64,000 bases of DNA from Coriaria nepalensis. Taxonomy: Eukaryota > Streptophyta > Magnoliopsida > Cucurbitales > Coriariaceae. The notes beneath the pieces are model-generated. The model made no database searches, was not told the origin of the DNA, and saw only the letters and a program-made list of their open reading frames with translations. Numbering within the stretch: the stretch's first letter is position 1; each line of letters begins with the position of its first letter. The stretch is taken from the NCBI GenBank assembly GCA_027186245.1, contig CP114492.1:7204501-7268500 (forward strand), in the 5' to 3' direction. The position numbers were made by a program, and so were the translations under genes. This document shows, in pieces, positions 12,719-24,979 of this stretch.

Positions 12719-15700
12719 ATGAGTGGGACCCCCAGAAGGCCTCATGAAGATATTGGTCATTCTTCATCTTCCAAGTACCCCCATGAAGATTCCTGCATTT
12801 ATCCCAAACACTCTTCATCAACCATCCCAAATGACTACCATCCCCCTTATGAGATGGTTCAGGAAACAAGGATGGCAAAGGCTCCTCGCACTGAATCTCA
12901 TGATGCGGAGAGAAGATCTCCTCTGCATACAATGTTCAGAATGCCATCATCCGCCAAGGATTCACATGTAGATCATCCTGTTGCCCCTGATAGTAGGACA
13001 GAGTCAAGGGACCCCAAGGATAGTAGAGAAGCCAGATTTGAAAATAGAGATTTAAAGATGGAGGTGAGGGAATTGTATGGCGAGGGACGGAGAGATTCTC
13101 AAAATTCTAAGATTGAGAAGGATGGAAGATACGGAAGTAGTGGGGATGCAAATAACGAACTGAAATATGATAGAGATAGTTATAATGATTTCAAGGGCGA
13201 TGTGAAGACAGAAAAAGATGGTTTTGCTGCAGTGTCTAGTCACCTAAATTGGAAGGATCAGAAAGAATATCATAGAGGAAAGAGATATCCCGACGCTCCA
13301 GTGGTAAATATGGATTCCTGGCATGGTTCACGTGCAAATTCGCAAAGTGAAGTTGATGCTGGAAAGGAGTCATCAGCACATGAAGAGAGGACAATTGTTG
13401 AAGCGTGTGAGGCTGTCGGAGAGTACAAAGTTGATTCAAAAGGTGAGGATAAATTTAGGGAGAAGGATAGAAAAAGGAAAGATGCAAAACAGCGAGATTG
13501 GGGAGAAAGAGATAGAGACAGAAATGATCAGAGGAGCAGTATGCAAGTGGGCAATTGCAGTAGTGAGCCAAAAGAGTCTACAAAGGAAGAAAGAGAAGCA
13601 GAGAAGTGGGAGAGGGAGAGGAAAGACGCTTTAAAAGACAAAGAAAGATTAAGAGAAAAGGAGAAGGATCATGCCAAGAGAGAGTCATGGAATGGGCCAG
13701 ATAAAGAGACATCACACAAAGATAAAGAATCGGGAGATGGTTCCATCAGACTGTCTGAGCAAGACAATCAGACATTAGAGCAGAGGAAGCAGAAAGACGT
13801 TGATAATTGGAAAAATCCCGATAGAGAAGCTAGAGATAGAAAGAGAGAAAGAGATGATGTAGAAGGAGATCGGCATGAAAGGCGCAATAGAAGCTTTGAC
13901 AAAGAATTAGACGAGGAATGTGCAGATGGTGAAGGGGCATTGGAAAGGGAAAGGGAAGTTTATAACTATGGAGTTCAACAGCGTAAGAGAATGCAACGAT
14001 CAAGGGGCAGCCCTCAAGTAGCAAATCGTGAGCCTCGCTTTAGGTCTCGTACGCAAGATAATGAAGGGTATGCCCTACTTCTTCTATCATGGTTGAGGAT
14101 ATTGCTAAATCTGTTTGGTATAATAATATATTTATCCTTTTTTATTATTAAATACAAAAATGAGTTGTAAATCAAACTTTCTGGCTACATAAAAAATTCA
14201 TCCTAAAGTAAAATGGTCAATTTCCTTTCTAGGTTTCTTCATTCTATATATTTGCACGGAGTTTGTGAACGATTTGTTTTCCTTTAGTAATATTTGAACA
14301 GAGTATTTACTTTAAATCCTGACTTTTGGCCATGTGCACCAGTTAAAATAAAATTTTTATTTTATGTGTGCATTTACATCAGTTGGAGATTGCAATTAGT
14401 AGCCAAATGGTTCCCTTTTGCTAATTTTCCAGGAGAAAGGAAATTATTTTTAGCATGATTGCACGTCATATGTGCAAATGGCCATCAAGAGACATTGCAT
14501 AGCTAGAGAATCTTTGAAGTTTTAATGTTCTCTTTCCTTGTAAATATTGAGCATCTTGATTTTATAGGATGGAAAAAAGGAATCGTTAAATCTTCTTTCA
14601 AGAGAAGCAGATTAAATCAGGAGTTGTTTGCTTGCTCTCTCTCTTTCTATGATTAAAAGACTTTGCTTTTACCTTGTTTAATTAAAGGACTCTTTTTATT
14701 ATTTTATCCTTGTGAGGACACTAAATTTTATTTACATTATTTTGCAGATCTCAAGGTAAGCTGTTGTATTCTATTTCACTGGGGGGAGTTTCTATTTTCC
14801 CAAGCCGAACACAAGTTATTATATGGTGACTTAACTGTTCGAGAGAGTTTTCTAGTTTTTGCAGTTCCACTTTTAAATTACATTGCATCAATAAATATAA
14901 TCTTAGTACAGTTGATTATGAATCCCAAGTCATAACATTTTCCAACTTCGTAAAAGTTACTAAAGTTTCCTCATTTTCCTTCCCTAGTGAGCCAAATCAC
15001 TGTAAATATGGGCTTTCTTTATTTGAGACCCAGTAGTTTATAAAGAGGACTTTCATAGCTGAATAGTCATTTGTTGGACAAATGTTAGTCGAGTTTAGAT
15101 TTAAAGTTTTATACCCAGAATTCGCAAATGTGATTGATGCAATTTTCTGGGAGCTTTTTGATCACACAGAAGCTCCATGAAAAGAAAGGGAAAAAAAAAG
15201 AAAGAAAAAAGAAGTCATAGGATGTAAATATAATAAATTTCTATCATAATTACCATTCCGAAGAAGTCCGTAAATGGTTAGATTTCTTTTTTTGAACCTT
15301 AGAAAGGGTATCATATTCTGTTGAATCAGCACAAAGCTGTGTTACATTGACTTCCTCGTGTGTTATTAGATACAAGTATCTGTGTTACATTGACTTCCTC
15401 GTGTGTTATTAGATACAAGTATCTGTGTTACATTGATTTTTATCTCATTTTCCTCTCTCCTGTGGGTCACAGTGACTGTTTATCTATGTGTTTAATATGG
15501 GAAAGCCAAAGTTTGAGCATAATGAGCCTATTTACTGCAGTAGGTTTTTCTTTTCTCTTTTACTCCAAATCTGCTGGTGTTCCAGGTAAATCTGAAGTGT
15601 CGTCTGTGGTCTATAAAGTTGGTGAATGCATGCAAGAACTGATTAAACTGTGGAAGGAATATGAATCTTCTCAAACAGATACAAATGGTGAAGGACCCCA

Positions 15701-18700
15701 AAATAGCCCCACCCTAGAGATTCGAATACCAGCTGAGCATGTCACTGCCACAAATCGCCAAGTAAGATATAAACCAATCATTACTGTTCATTATTTGATA
15801 TTAAGTGATGACGATTCTTTTATCCATGCAGTTTTATATAGTATTCTGCTGATAAAATGTTTTTTTTATACCATTATCTGTAATAAGCCTAACAACCTCC
15901 CAGAGAAGAAAAGAAAAGGTAATATTCACATGTCACAAAACTTGTTATGGGTTATACAACCTTTAAGATGATTAGGCTGAAATTCCACCTCTTACAGTTT
16001 TATTTCTTAAAGTAGAGCGTGAGTGCTTCTGAAAATTAAGCACTTGAGCTGTATGGCGAGATTTGCATATGATAATATTCTTTTTGAATATTTTCATGGT
16101 GTTGAATAGATCAAGTATAGTACTTAGTTATGTATTTTTGTGTTTGTATCATGCTTCATGAATTAGAGACAAAATAAATCTTTTACAAGCTTGGGATCAA
16201 ATTGGAAGATGAAGGAATGTAGTCACATATGGTAACAGAGGGTTTTGCTTATGATATTAGGAGCTAAGACTTGGATCTTCTATATGATTAAAAAATTGCA
16301 TAAATGCAATTACAGACTTGTTATGAACTAGTGGATGGAAGCATGAATTTCTATGTGAAGTTAAGATAATAGATTTAAATATTAGAAAGATAAGTTAATG
16401 AGTACAAAGAAAATCCTTATTTTGATTTTAAGCTTAGGATTTGGTTGCAGTCACTCCGCTTTTCTTATTTTCTTTTTCTTGAGACCAGTTTTGATTTACG
16501 GTTTGTACTTGCTTTATTGTTCTCCATTTTGAAGTGTGAAATTTTCATCCTGTGACCATATATTTAACATTTATGTTAAATATATATATTAGTGAGATAG
16601 GGAGAGGGGGAGAGAGTGAAGTATTTTAGTTGCATCAGGAATATCCTTGTATTTGGGATTTCAGTGTGTTATACTTGTTAGTTTCTTCACCTAAGAAAAA
16701 GAAATAAACTAAAATAGTTATCTTCTTTTGGTTGCACCTGGCAGGAGCGTATTTTTAACCTCTGTTTGGAATTTTCTTCCGGTTTTTTTCTCCTGTGCAG
16801 GTTAGAGGTGGCCAGCTGTGGGGGACTGATGTATATACAGATGACTCCGATCTGGTTGCTGGTACGTGGTAATCTGTTGGAGAAATCCTGTGCTGTGGTA
16901 AAAAATTTCTGATTTTTACTCCTGTTTTCCAGTTCTCATGCATACAGGTTACTGCCGTCCTACAGCTTCTCCTCCTCCACCTGCCATCCAAGAGCTGCAT
17001 GCAACTATTCGAGTACTACCTCCACAAGATTGTAAGTCCACTTGTAGCACTTCCTGTTGACAGTTGAGAATATGTCATACAGATCCAATGGGCTTCATAC
17101 TTCCCTGTCTATCTACTATAACACTGATTGGCTCAATAAAATATCAAGGTCTTTAAAATATCACTTCACTGATGACAGAGCTTTATAATATCAAGGTCTT
17201 TTGCACTTTTGCTTCGGGGTGAATGTTGATTTTATCTAAAGGTTGTATCTTGACATTTTGGGAAGTTAGCAAAGGTTATAATTTTTAATCAAAATATTTG
17301 ATTAAAACAATTAACAAGTAGAGGTGGCAAAATGGGTCCGGCCGGCACGACAAAAGCACGGCACTAGCACGGGCACGGCATGGGTGCCGGGCCTTGTCGT
17401 GCCCAACTATGCGGGCATGCGGGCCGGCACGGCACGGCCCCAAAAGGGCCTCCTAGTCCTAGGGGCGAGGGGTTTTTTCTTCGGAAATTATTTTGTATGT
17501 TGAAATCTTTTGATTAATGCAAGATCTTATTTAGCTAAATAATATTTTTTACAGTTTATTTATAATTTTAGTTATTAATGGTACTAACTTCTAATTTACT
17601 AAATAATAACTATTAAGAACAATTATTTATTTATTTAATAATGTATAGTAAAATAATTTATTTATTTTATAATGTATAGTAAAATAATTTATTTATTTTA
17701 TAATGTATTGTAAAATAATTTATTTATTTTAATGGTACAAACCTATTATTTATTATTTATTTTATTATGTGTAGTAATGCATTTTGTCATCCATGTGCTG
17801 ATTTTGACTTTTGTCTTTTTAATTATTATATCGAGATAGTCTTAAACTGCACTAACAATACCATTTCTTTGAATCAGATTCAATCATAACTTCTACCCAT
17901 CCAGTATCATAACTTGTAGTTTACTCGACGGGTCGATGGGGTCTTCGACCCGTCGAGTATCATAACTGTTAGGTTATGAAGTGAGTAATGATTGATTGAG
18001 TCTGATTCAAATAAATGGGATTGTTAAAGAAACGGGTCCACATGCCTGTGCGACACGTCTATTGCCCATGGCCCGTTACTGTGTTCGTGCCATGCCCTTA
18101 TTTTTAGGCACGGGCACGGGCCAATTCGTGTCATGCCCAAGCCGAGCCGGCACAAATTGCCACCTCTATTAACAAGTTCCCCCTCCACCTCGCCCATATC
18201 CATTCTTGAATTACTACTACTTTGTGAAGTGGGACTGTAAAATCACAGTTTGGAGATTCACAATCTAGATTTTTTACCTTAGTACTTTACAAGGGCATTG
18301 TTATCATTTTGAAAAAAAGTCTATTTGATATAATTGCCTTTTCCTTTTTTAACATGGTGCCTAACTGATAATTTGTCCTTTCATTTAAATGTATGCTAGG
18401 TTACATTTCTACTCTAAGAAATAATGTTCGCTCCCGTGCTTGGGGAGCAGCAATTGGCTGTAGCTATCGCGTCGAACGTTGTTGTATTGTAAAGGTTATC
18501 TTTTTTTCTTTTTGATTTTTTTTTTCATTTTCTTTCTGGCATATCATATTTATCAGCTATAAACAATGTTGCTGATTATTTAAAGTCGGCTGTGTCCAGT
18601 TCAATATGTACTATGAGTATTTCTGTGAACTTTCTTGTCTTTTGGTTTCAGAAAGGAGGTGGAACCATGGATCTTGAGCCATGTCTCACACATTCATCTA

Positions 18701-21108
18701 CAGTGGAACCCACCCTTGCTCCTGTGGCTGTTGAGAGGACAATGACTACAAGGGCTGCAGCTTCGGTAGTAGCCTATATATTATCCTTATAGTTTTAACT
18801 GTCATTCATTGTTGAGACTCTGCACAGATTATTTGCTATCCCAGACTAGAAGATGTAGCTTTTTATAACGCTACCGTATCTGTGGATTCATGCATTATCA
18901 TCATTTGTTTATTTAGTTGGATGCATCGGACCATTCTTTGACCCTAACATGCAACCTTTTTGGCATGGAAAAGTCAGGAAAACAAAAAAAGCGAACAGTA
19001 TAATACTAAAATCTATTGGTTTAGAACTTCAGGTTACAGTATCATCCTTGTGAATAATGAAAGTTGAGTATGATTTGAGCGACAGGAATAGACCCAGTTA
19101 CTTGATTAATAAGTTTAAAACTATCGTACTGATGCAATTATGTATACTAGAGTTGCTAACTTCCTATAGTAATATCTTTTCCTATAGGGTAGTTTGATGG
19201 ACATCATGTAATAAGTTGAGTGGTCATAGAGTTTCAGTTGGAAATAAAGTGCACAATTTTCACAGTGTAGGTCTCCTTCTTTCACCCACCCCCCCCCCCC
19301 CCCCCCCACCCACCCCTCCTCCCCAAGTGAACTGATTGCAGTTGAGCCCAGAAAGAGCATGAGAAGTAATGTGGAGGGATTTTTTTTTTTTTTGGGGGGG
19401 ATGGAAGACTATATACAGATTCAGACTGATGTGGGTCTGCATTGCCATCTCAAACCATTCTTTAGAAAGCTTGGCCTTAATCCATATTGCAGTCCAGTTT
19501 TGCTAGTCTGACATCAAGCATTTAAATCGTCAATTTTGTTTTGGATATCAACCACTTCTGACCATAAGGATGCACCCATAGATCATGCATGTTAATCATC
19601 CTTCATAATGGTTTCCACTTTTCAGAATGCACTGCGACAACAAAGATTTATCAGAGAAGTTACAATACAGTACAACCTTTGCAATGAGCCATGGTAAGTA
19701 TATCCCATATTTTTATACATTCCCTGATTGATCTTTTGACATATATGTCTAGTTTTCAAATAATTAAATTGTCTCGGTTTTTGTGCCATGGGAGAATGGT
19801 TGGAGTTACAGAACCTCAATTAAAAAATATTCTTACTGAGGCGTTTGTTTACAATGGACAGAACCATGAAATTGCCGTGTATAAAGAGGAGTCTAAGATC
19901 AACGGGGCTACAATTTATAGTGAACTCTAAAACTAAAATGAGGAAACTAATCAAAGACTCTTCAACATTTTGGGAAACTAGTTATTAAAGAGTCTAAATG
20001 AAATAGGAAATTAAGGAGAATTGAAACTAATTTAATGGAACAATGAAGCATGAACAGAAATCTCATTGATAATTTGAGTCGAGATTATGTTGTTAATCTG
20101 GATAGGTTCATGATTCCCCATTGGCCGTTGTCTTACCTTTCCCCTTGTAATATCCTTGAATATCAACATCTCATACTCTTAACATCCCTGCTTGTAAATT
20201 GTTCCAGGATTAAATATAGTATAAGCATTGTTGCTGATAAGGGTCTAAAGAAACCGCTTTATACATCTGCACGATTGAAGAAGGGAGAAGTTCTGTATCT
20301 AGAAACACATTCACGAAGGTAAGTACGTCTCTATTTAGTGTCTCTGTCTCAGCCTAACTGATCTCTGTATACCCTCTCACTCTCTCATCATTAAGTTGAA
20401 GTTATCATACCACATTTTCTTAGTCATCTGTAAATGTGTAGTCGTGTTTAATTTTCCCATATGCACCCCCAAATTTCTCTTCTTACTATTATATATACCT
20501 TGCATGAAGGTATGAACTCTGTTTTACTGGAGAGAAGTTGGTGAAAGCCTTACCTCAAGTGCATGAAGCAGAGACTGAGAAATCTCAGAACCACTTACCC
20601 CATTCTGTAAATGGTGAAAGAAACGATAGTGATAATGCTATGATTGACGTGTTTAGATGGTCTCGCTGTAAGACCCCACTCCCTCAACAGGCTATGAAAT
20701 CAATCGGGATTCCTCTACCTCTTGAATACGTGGAGGTACTTGCATCACAAAACTTGTATACGTAGTTTAACTTCTTTTCATGCTTTGTACTTTTGAAACT
20801 AAAAGGAATGCATTTTCTTTTCTCTAATTCACCGCATTCATAATATGAAATCTAATTCATTACCGCCCTCTTTTCATGCTAGATTCGTAAATATTTCATG
20901 AACAAAAACTTGTGTTGTTTCACGTTTCAAGATGTTTTCCTTTGGGCTATTTTCGTACAGTTTTGTTTCTAACTGGCATTTTCTTTGGACTATATAGGTA
21001 TTGGAAGATAATCTCGACTGGGAAGATGTTCAGTGGTCGCAAACCGGTGTATGGATAGCTGGAAAAGAATATGCAGTTGCACGAGTGCATTTTCTATCTA
21101 AGAATTAG
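12719..21108 (+). CDS. HDC1: Histone deacetylase complex subunit with Rxt3 domain (HDC1-like)
   Basis: HDC1 is the plant counterpart of yeast Rxt3; it bridges HDA6/HDA19 and SIN3-type proteins in the nucleus. Eleven coding exons: 12719-14067, 14748-14755, 15586-15761, 16801-16861, 16933-17031, 18400-18494, 18652-18765, 19626-19693, 20208-20318, 20510-20735 and 20998-21108, giving 805 residues. Residues 1-445 are a charged, disordered Lys/Glu/Arg/Asp region. A helix (KVGECMQELIKLWKEYESS, about 462-480) leads into the conserved Rxt3 region (GGQLWGTDVYTDDSDLVA, about 513-530; then WGAAIGCSYRVERCCIVK). The C-terminus ends ARVHFLSKN. All introns are GT..AG and every junction keeps frame. A 5' UTR intron (donor 11942, probable acceptor 12690) precedes the ATG. 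It is somewhat shorter than Arabidopsis HDC1 (about 918 residues), mostly in the disordered part. Confidence 0.93.
14748..14755 (+). other. HDC1: 8-nt microexon of HDC1
   Basis: The eight bases ATCTCAAG sit between an acceptor (TTTTGCAG) and a donor (GTAAGC). They complete the Gly codon begun by exon 1 (GG+A), encode Ser-Gln, and start the next Gly codon (G+GT), giving EGSQGKSEVSS. Without them the reading frame fails. Homologues I recall have the same EGSQGK stretch. Confidence 0.85.
15337..15436 (+). repeat. 43-bp tandem repeat in an HDC1 intron
   Basis: Two full units (15337-15379 and 15380-15422) that look identical, plus the first 14 bases of a third. Each unit begins CTGTGTTACATTGACTTCCT. 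It lies about 160 bp before the acceptor of the exon at 15586. No function is evident. Confidence 0.9.
17636..17735. repeat. About 31-bp tandem repeat within the hAT element
   Basis: Three adjacent copies of a unit with TAATGTATAGTAAAATAATT followed by TATTTATTTTA; the third copy carries a base change (TATTG for TATAG). It lies in the AT-rich interior of the transposon. Confidence 0.75.
17923..17958. repeat. Perfect 14-bp palindromic hairpin inside the hAT element
   Basis: Arms ACTCGACGGGTCGA (17923-17936) and TCGACCCGTCGAGT (17945-17958) around an 8-base loop. It is centred within a wider imperfect inverted repeat (about 17850-17900 against 17980-18030), so the element carries an internal foldback. 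Confidence 0.9.
19286..19316 (+). repeat. Poly-C tract in an HDC1 intron
   Basis: A run of about 19 C bounded by CACCCACC-type sequence. The minus strand is G-rich. Such tracts are unstable in length and can form quadruplex or i-motif structure. Confidence 0.85.
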
Positions 21109-21109
21109 C

Positions 21110-21985
21110 TTCATTTTCTTTTCCTGTGTAATATGTATGAACTGGCCTGGACCTTGTGACCCTATTAAACTTCTGTATGTTTCCTATTAGTAAGGAAAAT
21201 CCCAATTCATATTTTATAATAATGATAGGTTTCACAACATGATATAATGCTACAGTTGAAATTGATTAGGCGTTTGTCATCACTTGAAGTCAATTCACTT
21301 TCACTTTCACTTGAAAGTCAATGTAAAAACTGAAGTGATTTGATTCTATTTTATTCCTGCAGTAGTTTTATGTGGATGGTAACACTACTAATTTTATTAG
21401 GAACCACTGAGAAATCCAGTAAGTATTGTCAAAATGCCTAGAAGGAAGTAGCCCCATTACTTGCGTGCCCATCTCTTTCCATGTAAACCAAGGATCCAAA
21501 CACTATTAAGGCGGCAGTTTTCTTATGTTTTGACCAAAATAAAATCACATGCGACTTATGTTCTCAAATTAGATCAAGAAGTCAAGAACGATCGAATCAC
21601 ATGTCATGTTGAAAAAATAATTAATGGACATATCAAATCTTTCATGTGGACCATTTGGTGTTAAATTTATGTATGAGAATTTTTTGAGTTTTAACGTATT
21701 TATAATAAATTAATTTGTTTTAATTATATGTATAAAATTAATATATATAATTAAAATTAATTTATAAATATAATTTACATACAAATTTTTCTCTGTATAT
21801 TTTAACTAAGATGATATATATAATTGATAATATCTACCTAATAATAATTTCTTAGGCACTTATTAGAAGGGAACTATTATAAATCCGGCTTTAGAGGCAC
21901 AATTTGTGTAGTCTAATCCAAAGAAATAAATGATAGTGAGAGCTTAAGTACATATAAATGAGGCTTATTCTTCAACTGTTAGGCT

Positions 21986-22016
<31 letters not shown>

Positions 22017-22755
22017 TATTATAAAAATTGAAACTATTTAAGAGGGATGCAGATTTTAAGAGTTGATAAATAATTTTCCTTTATTAAACAAAAAGGATTA
22101 CTTTTACAAAATTAAAAATATGGGAGTACCTTCTATGAAACTAAAATATTTTTGGGATATATTTTTCAAAAATATAAAAATAAACAAAGGTATATTTTTC
22201 TACATTAGAATATGATATATATTGTTTTTACAAGAATAAAGGATATAGATATACATTTTTTTTTTTGTTTTTTTTTTTTACAAGAGTAAGTATGGGTGTA
22301 AAAAAAGAGTAAAACTAATTACATTTAGGATATAATATATAGATTTGATAGAATTTACAGGGTTTATTCTCCAAATTTAAAATATTTTTTGTTATGTAAA
22401 AGTATTCACATCAGTTTAATTATATACCTATATTAGATATAATTAAAGGATATGAGCAAATTTTGTAAAAGAAAGACTATCAAATTCGTTATTTTTAACG
22501 AAGAAGGATTGGATCCCGACTGTACTTGTCGGGACCTGTCCAGAGCAATGCTCTCTAGATGAGCAGAGAATGATCCAACTGTTCACAGCTCGCCATATCA
22601 TTTAATGAACTTTTGCATGTCATTTTACCCAAATAGAAGGACACAAGTTGTTTTACCCGGGTTATTAGAAAAATACCTGCAGGTTTTCAGAAGAAAGAGA
22701 AAGAGCTGAGCATTTTTTTTAGTCGCAAGAAGTGAGAGAGAGAGAGATTTGGACT
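21110..22755. other. Intergenic DNA downstream of HDC1
   Basis: AT-rich spacer with a (TA)n run at 21990-22012. A short palindromic region near 22517-22540 (CCCGACTGTACTTGTCGGG) is the only structure I see; it could be the edge of a miniature transposon. No gene is supported. Confidence 0.5.
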
Positions 22756-22758
22756 GAG

Positions 22759-23038
22759 AAAATCAAGAGTTTTGAAGGGAAAAAGAGGGGAAAATAGTGG
22801 AAATCGATCGTTTTTGAAAATATAAAAAGGGAAATCGAGCTAGGATTTGGATTGCCAAAGATCTGAATCAAAGACCCACTAGGGCAACACTTTGCAAACA
22901 ACCAATCCCTATTGAGACTTCTTACTTGAGTCTCCACAAGGCCTACAATCTTCACGTATGAGTTCCATCTCCAAGAAAAATGGAGTGAAAGTTCTCAGTT
23001 TTCTTTTTGGTTAAAGAACACCATGTTTCTTGGCTCAC
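22759..23038. repeat. Direct duplication, left copy
   Basis: About 280 bp, from AAAATCAAGAGTTTTGAAGG to CATGTTTCTTGGCTCAC, found again in the same orientation at 27734-28020 with moderate divergence and small indels. On the minus strand both copies share an open stretch with LIQIFGNPNPSSIS and ETQV(R/K)SLN; one indel there is 3 bp. I do not recognise the origin. The two copies flank the MuDR-type transposase relic. Confidence 0.8.
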
Positions 23039-23044
23039 CATATG

Positions 23045-24970
23045 TATGTGTATAGAGATTATTTTAAAATTTACTATTCCTTCAATAATTATTTTATTAA
23101 ATACTTTTTTTTTTTACTTTTTACCCTCCTAAAACAAAAAAAAAAGTATGAAAAAAATAAAATTATCAATTAACCCTCCTTATAATTTCAAACTTAAACC
23201 GATATCAGGATAACTTTCTTCCTTTTTCATTTCTCTTCAAACCCTAAATCCCTAAATTCCCCCAAAATGAAATCTTCTTTTCTTTTTTTGTTTCACCCTA
23301 AATCCCCCAAACTTCCCAAAACCGAAATCTTCTTTCTTTTTTTGTCAATCTTTTGTTCCTTCTCTTTATTTCTACTCTCTTTTTGCTCTTTCGCTCTTCA
23401 CTTGGCATGGGCGCTCTCATTCTCTTCTCTCACTCGGCAACGTAAAGGATAATTGATCTGTAGAATATGAAAATTAGACGGTATATTTTGAATTTAAATA
23501 AATTATTACATGATTTAGAGTTTGAAGTTTGAGCTTGATTTATGGGTCTATGAGTCTGAGATGTGAGTCTGACATTCAATCTGCATCTCAAACCAAAATG
23601 TTGCATTTCAGATTGAAATGTGAAATTCATATTGCATCTCAAACCGAAATGTGATGTCAATAGTAATAATAAATGATCTCTTCAATACGACTTTGGTTAG
23701 GATGATAAAATCGACAAGTAGATGACCCATTGTTCATTAGGTATGCATGGAAATTCAACTTATGTAAGAATTTTATATCTTAGATTTTTATTGTTATATC
23801 CTAACACGATTGGTTTTTGAGTGTAGTTATGTAATGGGAACGACACAATGGCATAAGAGCTCTGCTTAGGAAAATGTATGCAGTGTGTACATGCCATTAA
23901 ACTTAAAAAATATGTATTGGGTTGCCTTATTTGTGGACTTCACAATCTGGACTCTATACATTATGGATTTGAGAATAGATATCCAAGAGGAAACTAAAGT
24001 CACACCTATATGTTTGGTATTATGTAAAGTATGACCTCTACTCATCTACTTGATACCCAATTTAAAGAACAAATACTTTGAGAATTAGAACTATAAATAT
24101 TTTGATTTACAAATGATGGAAATACCACAAAATAAGAAAGGAGATGATTGTGGTATCTATACAATTAAGTAAATATAATTTCATTCGATAGGAATTTCAT
24201 TGTAACAAATAAATGATGATATGATTAAATTATATAGGCGTAAGATGTATATTGATCAATATAGATATGTGTGGGATATATGATGAAGAAAATGAGTGTA
24301 TTTTATTTTATTTTTATATTTCTATAATATAAGAATAACATTATTTCTATTCATTAAACATTATCCTTAAATTTTAATACACATTAAACAAAATCAAATC
24401 ACAAAATGATTGCATCACTCAATCATGATTTCAATATAACAAGATTTCGGTCTAAATTGAAAAATAAAATGCTTCGGACTGAAATCATTAAAAAAAAAAA
24501 TTCAAAGAGAGTGGGTTTTGATTCCCGTTTGACATATGCAAATCATTATAATAATAAAAAATTAAGATTTCAGTTCGAACTAGTATGTTTTCTTTTTTGT
24601 TTTTTTTTTCTAATTTTCTAGTTAGAAATAAACATTAAAAAAAAAAAAATATATATATATATATATATAATAATCATCTCATAAACATATCACACATATA
24701 AATAAATATCACAAATAAACATAACTATTCTTACGAAATAAAATAAGAAATACAACATTATGAAGTATTTTCTGCAGGTACGGGTATAATGGGTTCTGAA
24801 AAATCTTTGTATTATTTCCAAGACATCCGTAATTACCATATTTTATTCTCCTCTGTGTTTGTTCACCGATTGATGGTATACGTTTATTTCAGTCTTCCAC
24901 TCTATTATCCTTAAACTCAATGTGAGTTTTTTTATTTTTACTTAGACATATGATGGGTGGTAGAACCACC
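23045..24970. other. AT-rich DNA between the left duplicate and the MuDR relic
   Basis: Contains a pyrimidine-rich stretch with two imperfect copies of a CCCTAAAT...CTTCTTT motif (23237-23345) and repeats of GCATCTCAAACC(A/G)AAATG near 23582-23650. No coding domain is visible. Confidence 0.45.
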
Positions 24971-24979
24971 ATTGATCGG

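Larger units (their letters stand above)
17319..18168. mobile_element. Non-autonomous hAT-type DNA transposon inside an HDC1 intron
   Basis: An 850-bp element with perfect 12-bp terminal inverted repeats (TAGAGGTGGCAA...TTGCCACCTCTA). It is flanked by a perfect 8-bp target duplication TTAACAAG at 17311-17318 and 18169-18176, the size expected of hAT transposases. Both subterminal regions are GC-rich with repeated GGCACGGGCACGG-like motifs, a usual hAT feature thought to bind transposase. The interior is AT-rich, has no open frame of useful length, and contains a short tandem repeat and a nested foldback. The intron borders are intact, so the host gene is not broken. Confidence 0.93.

Noticed and set aside
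12723..13634. Several open frames overlapping the first HDC1 exon in other frames and on the other strand
   Set aside because: They arise from the purine-rich, stop-poor coding strand of the disordered HDC1 region and match no domain.
19121..19448. Gly-rich minus-strand frames
   Set aside because: Produced by translating the poly-C intron tract on its opposite strand.
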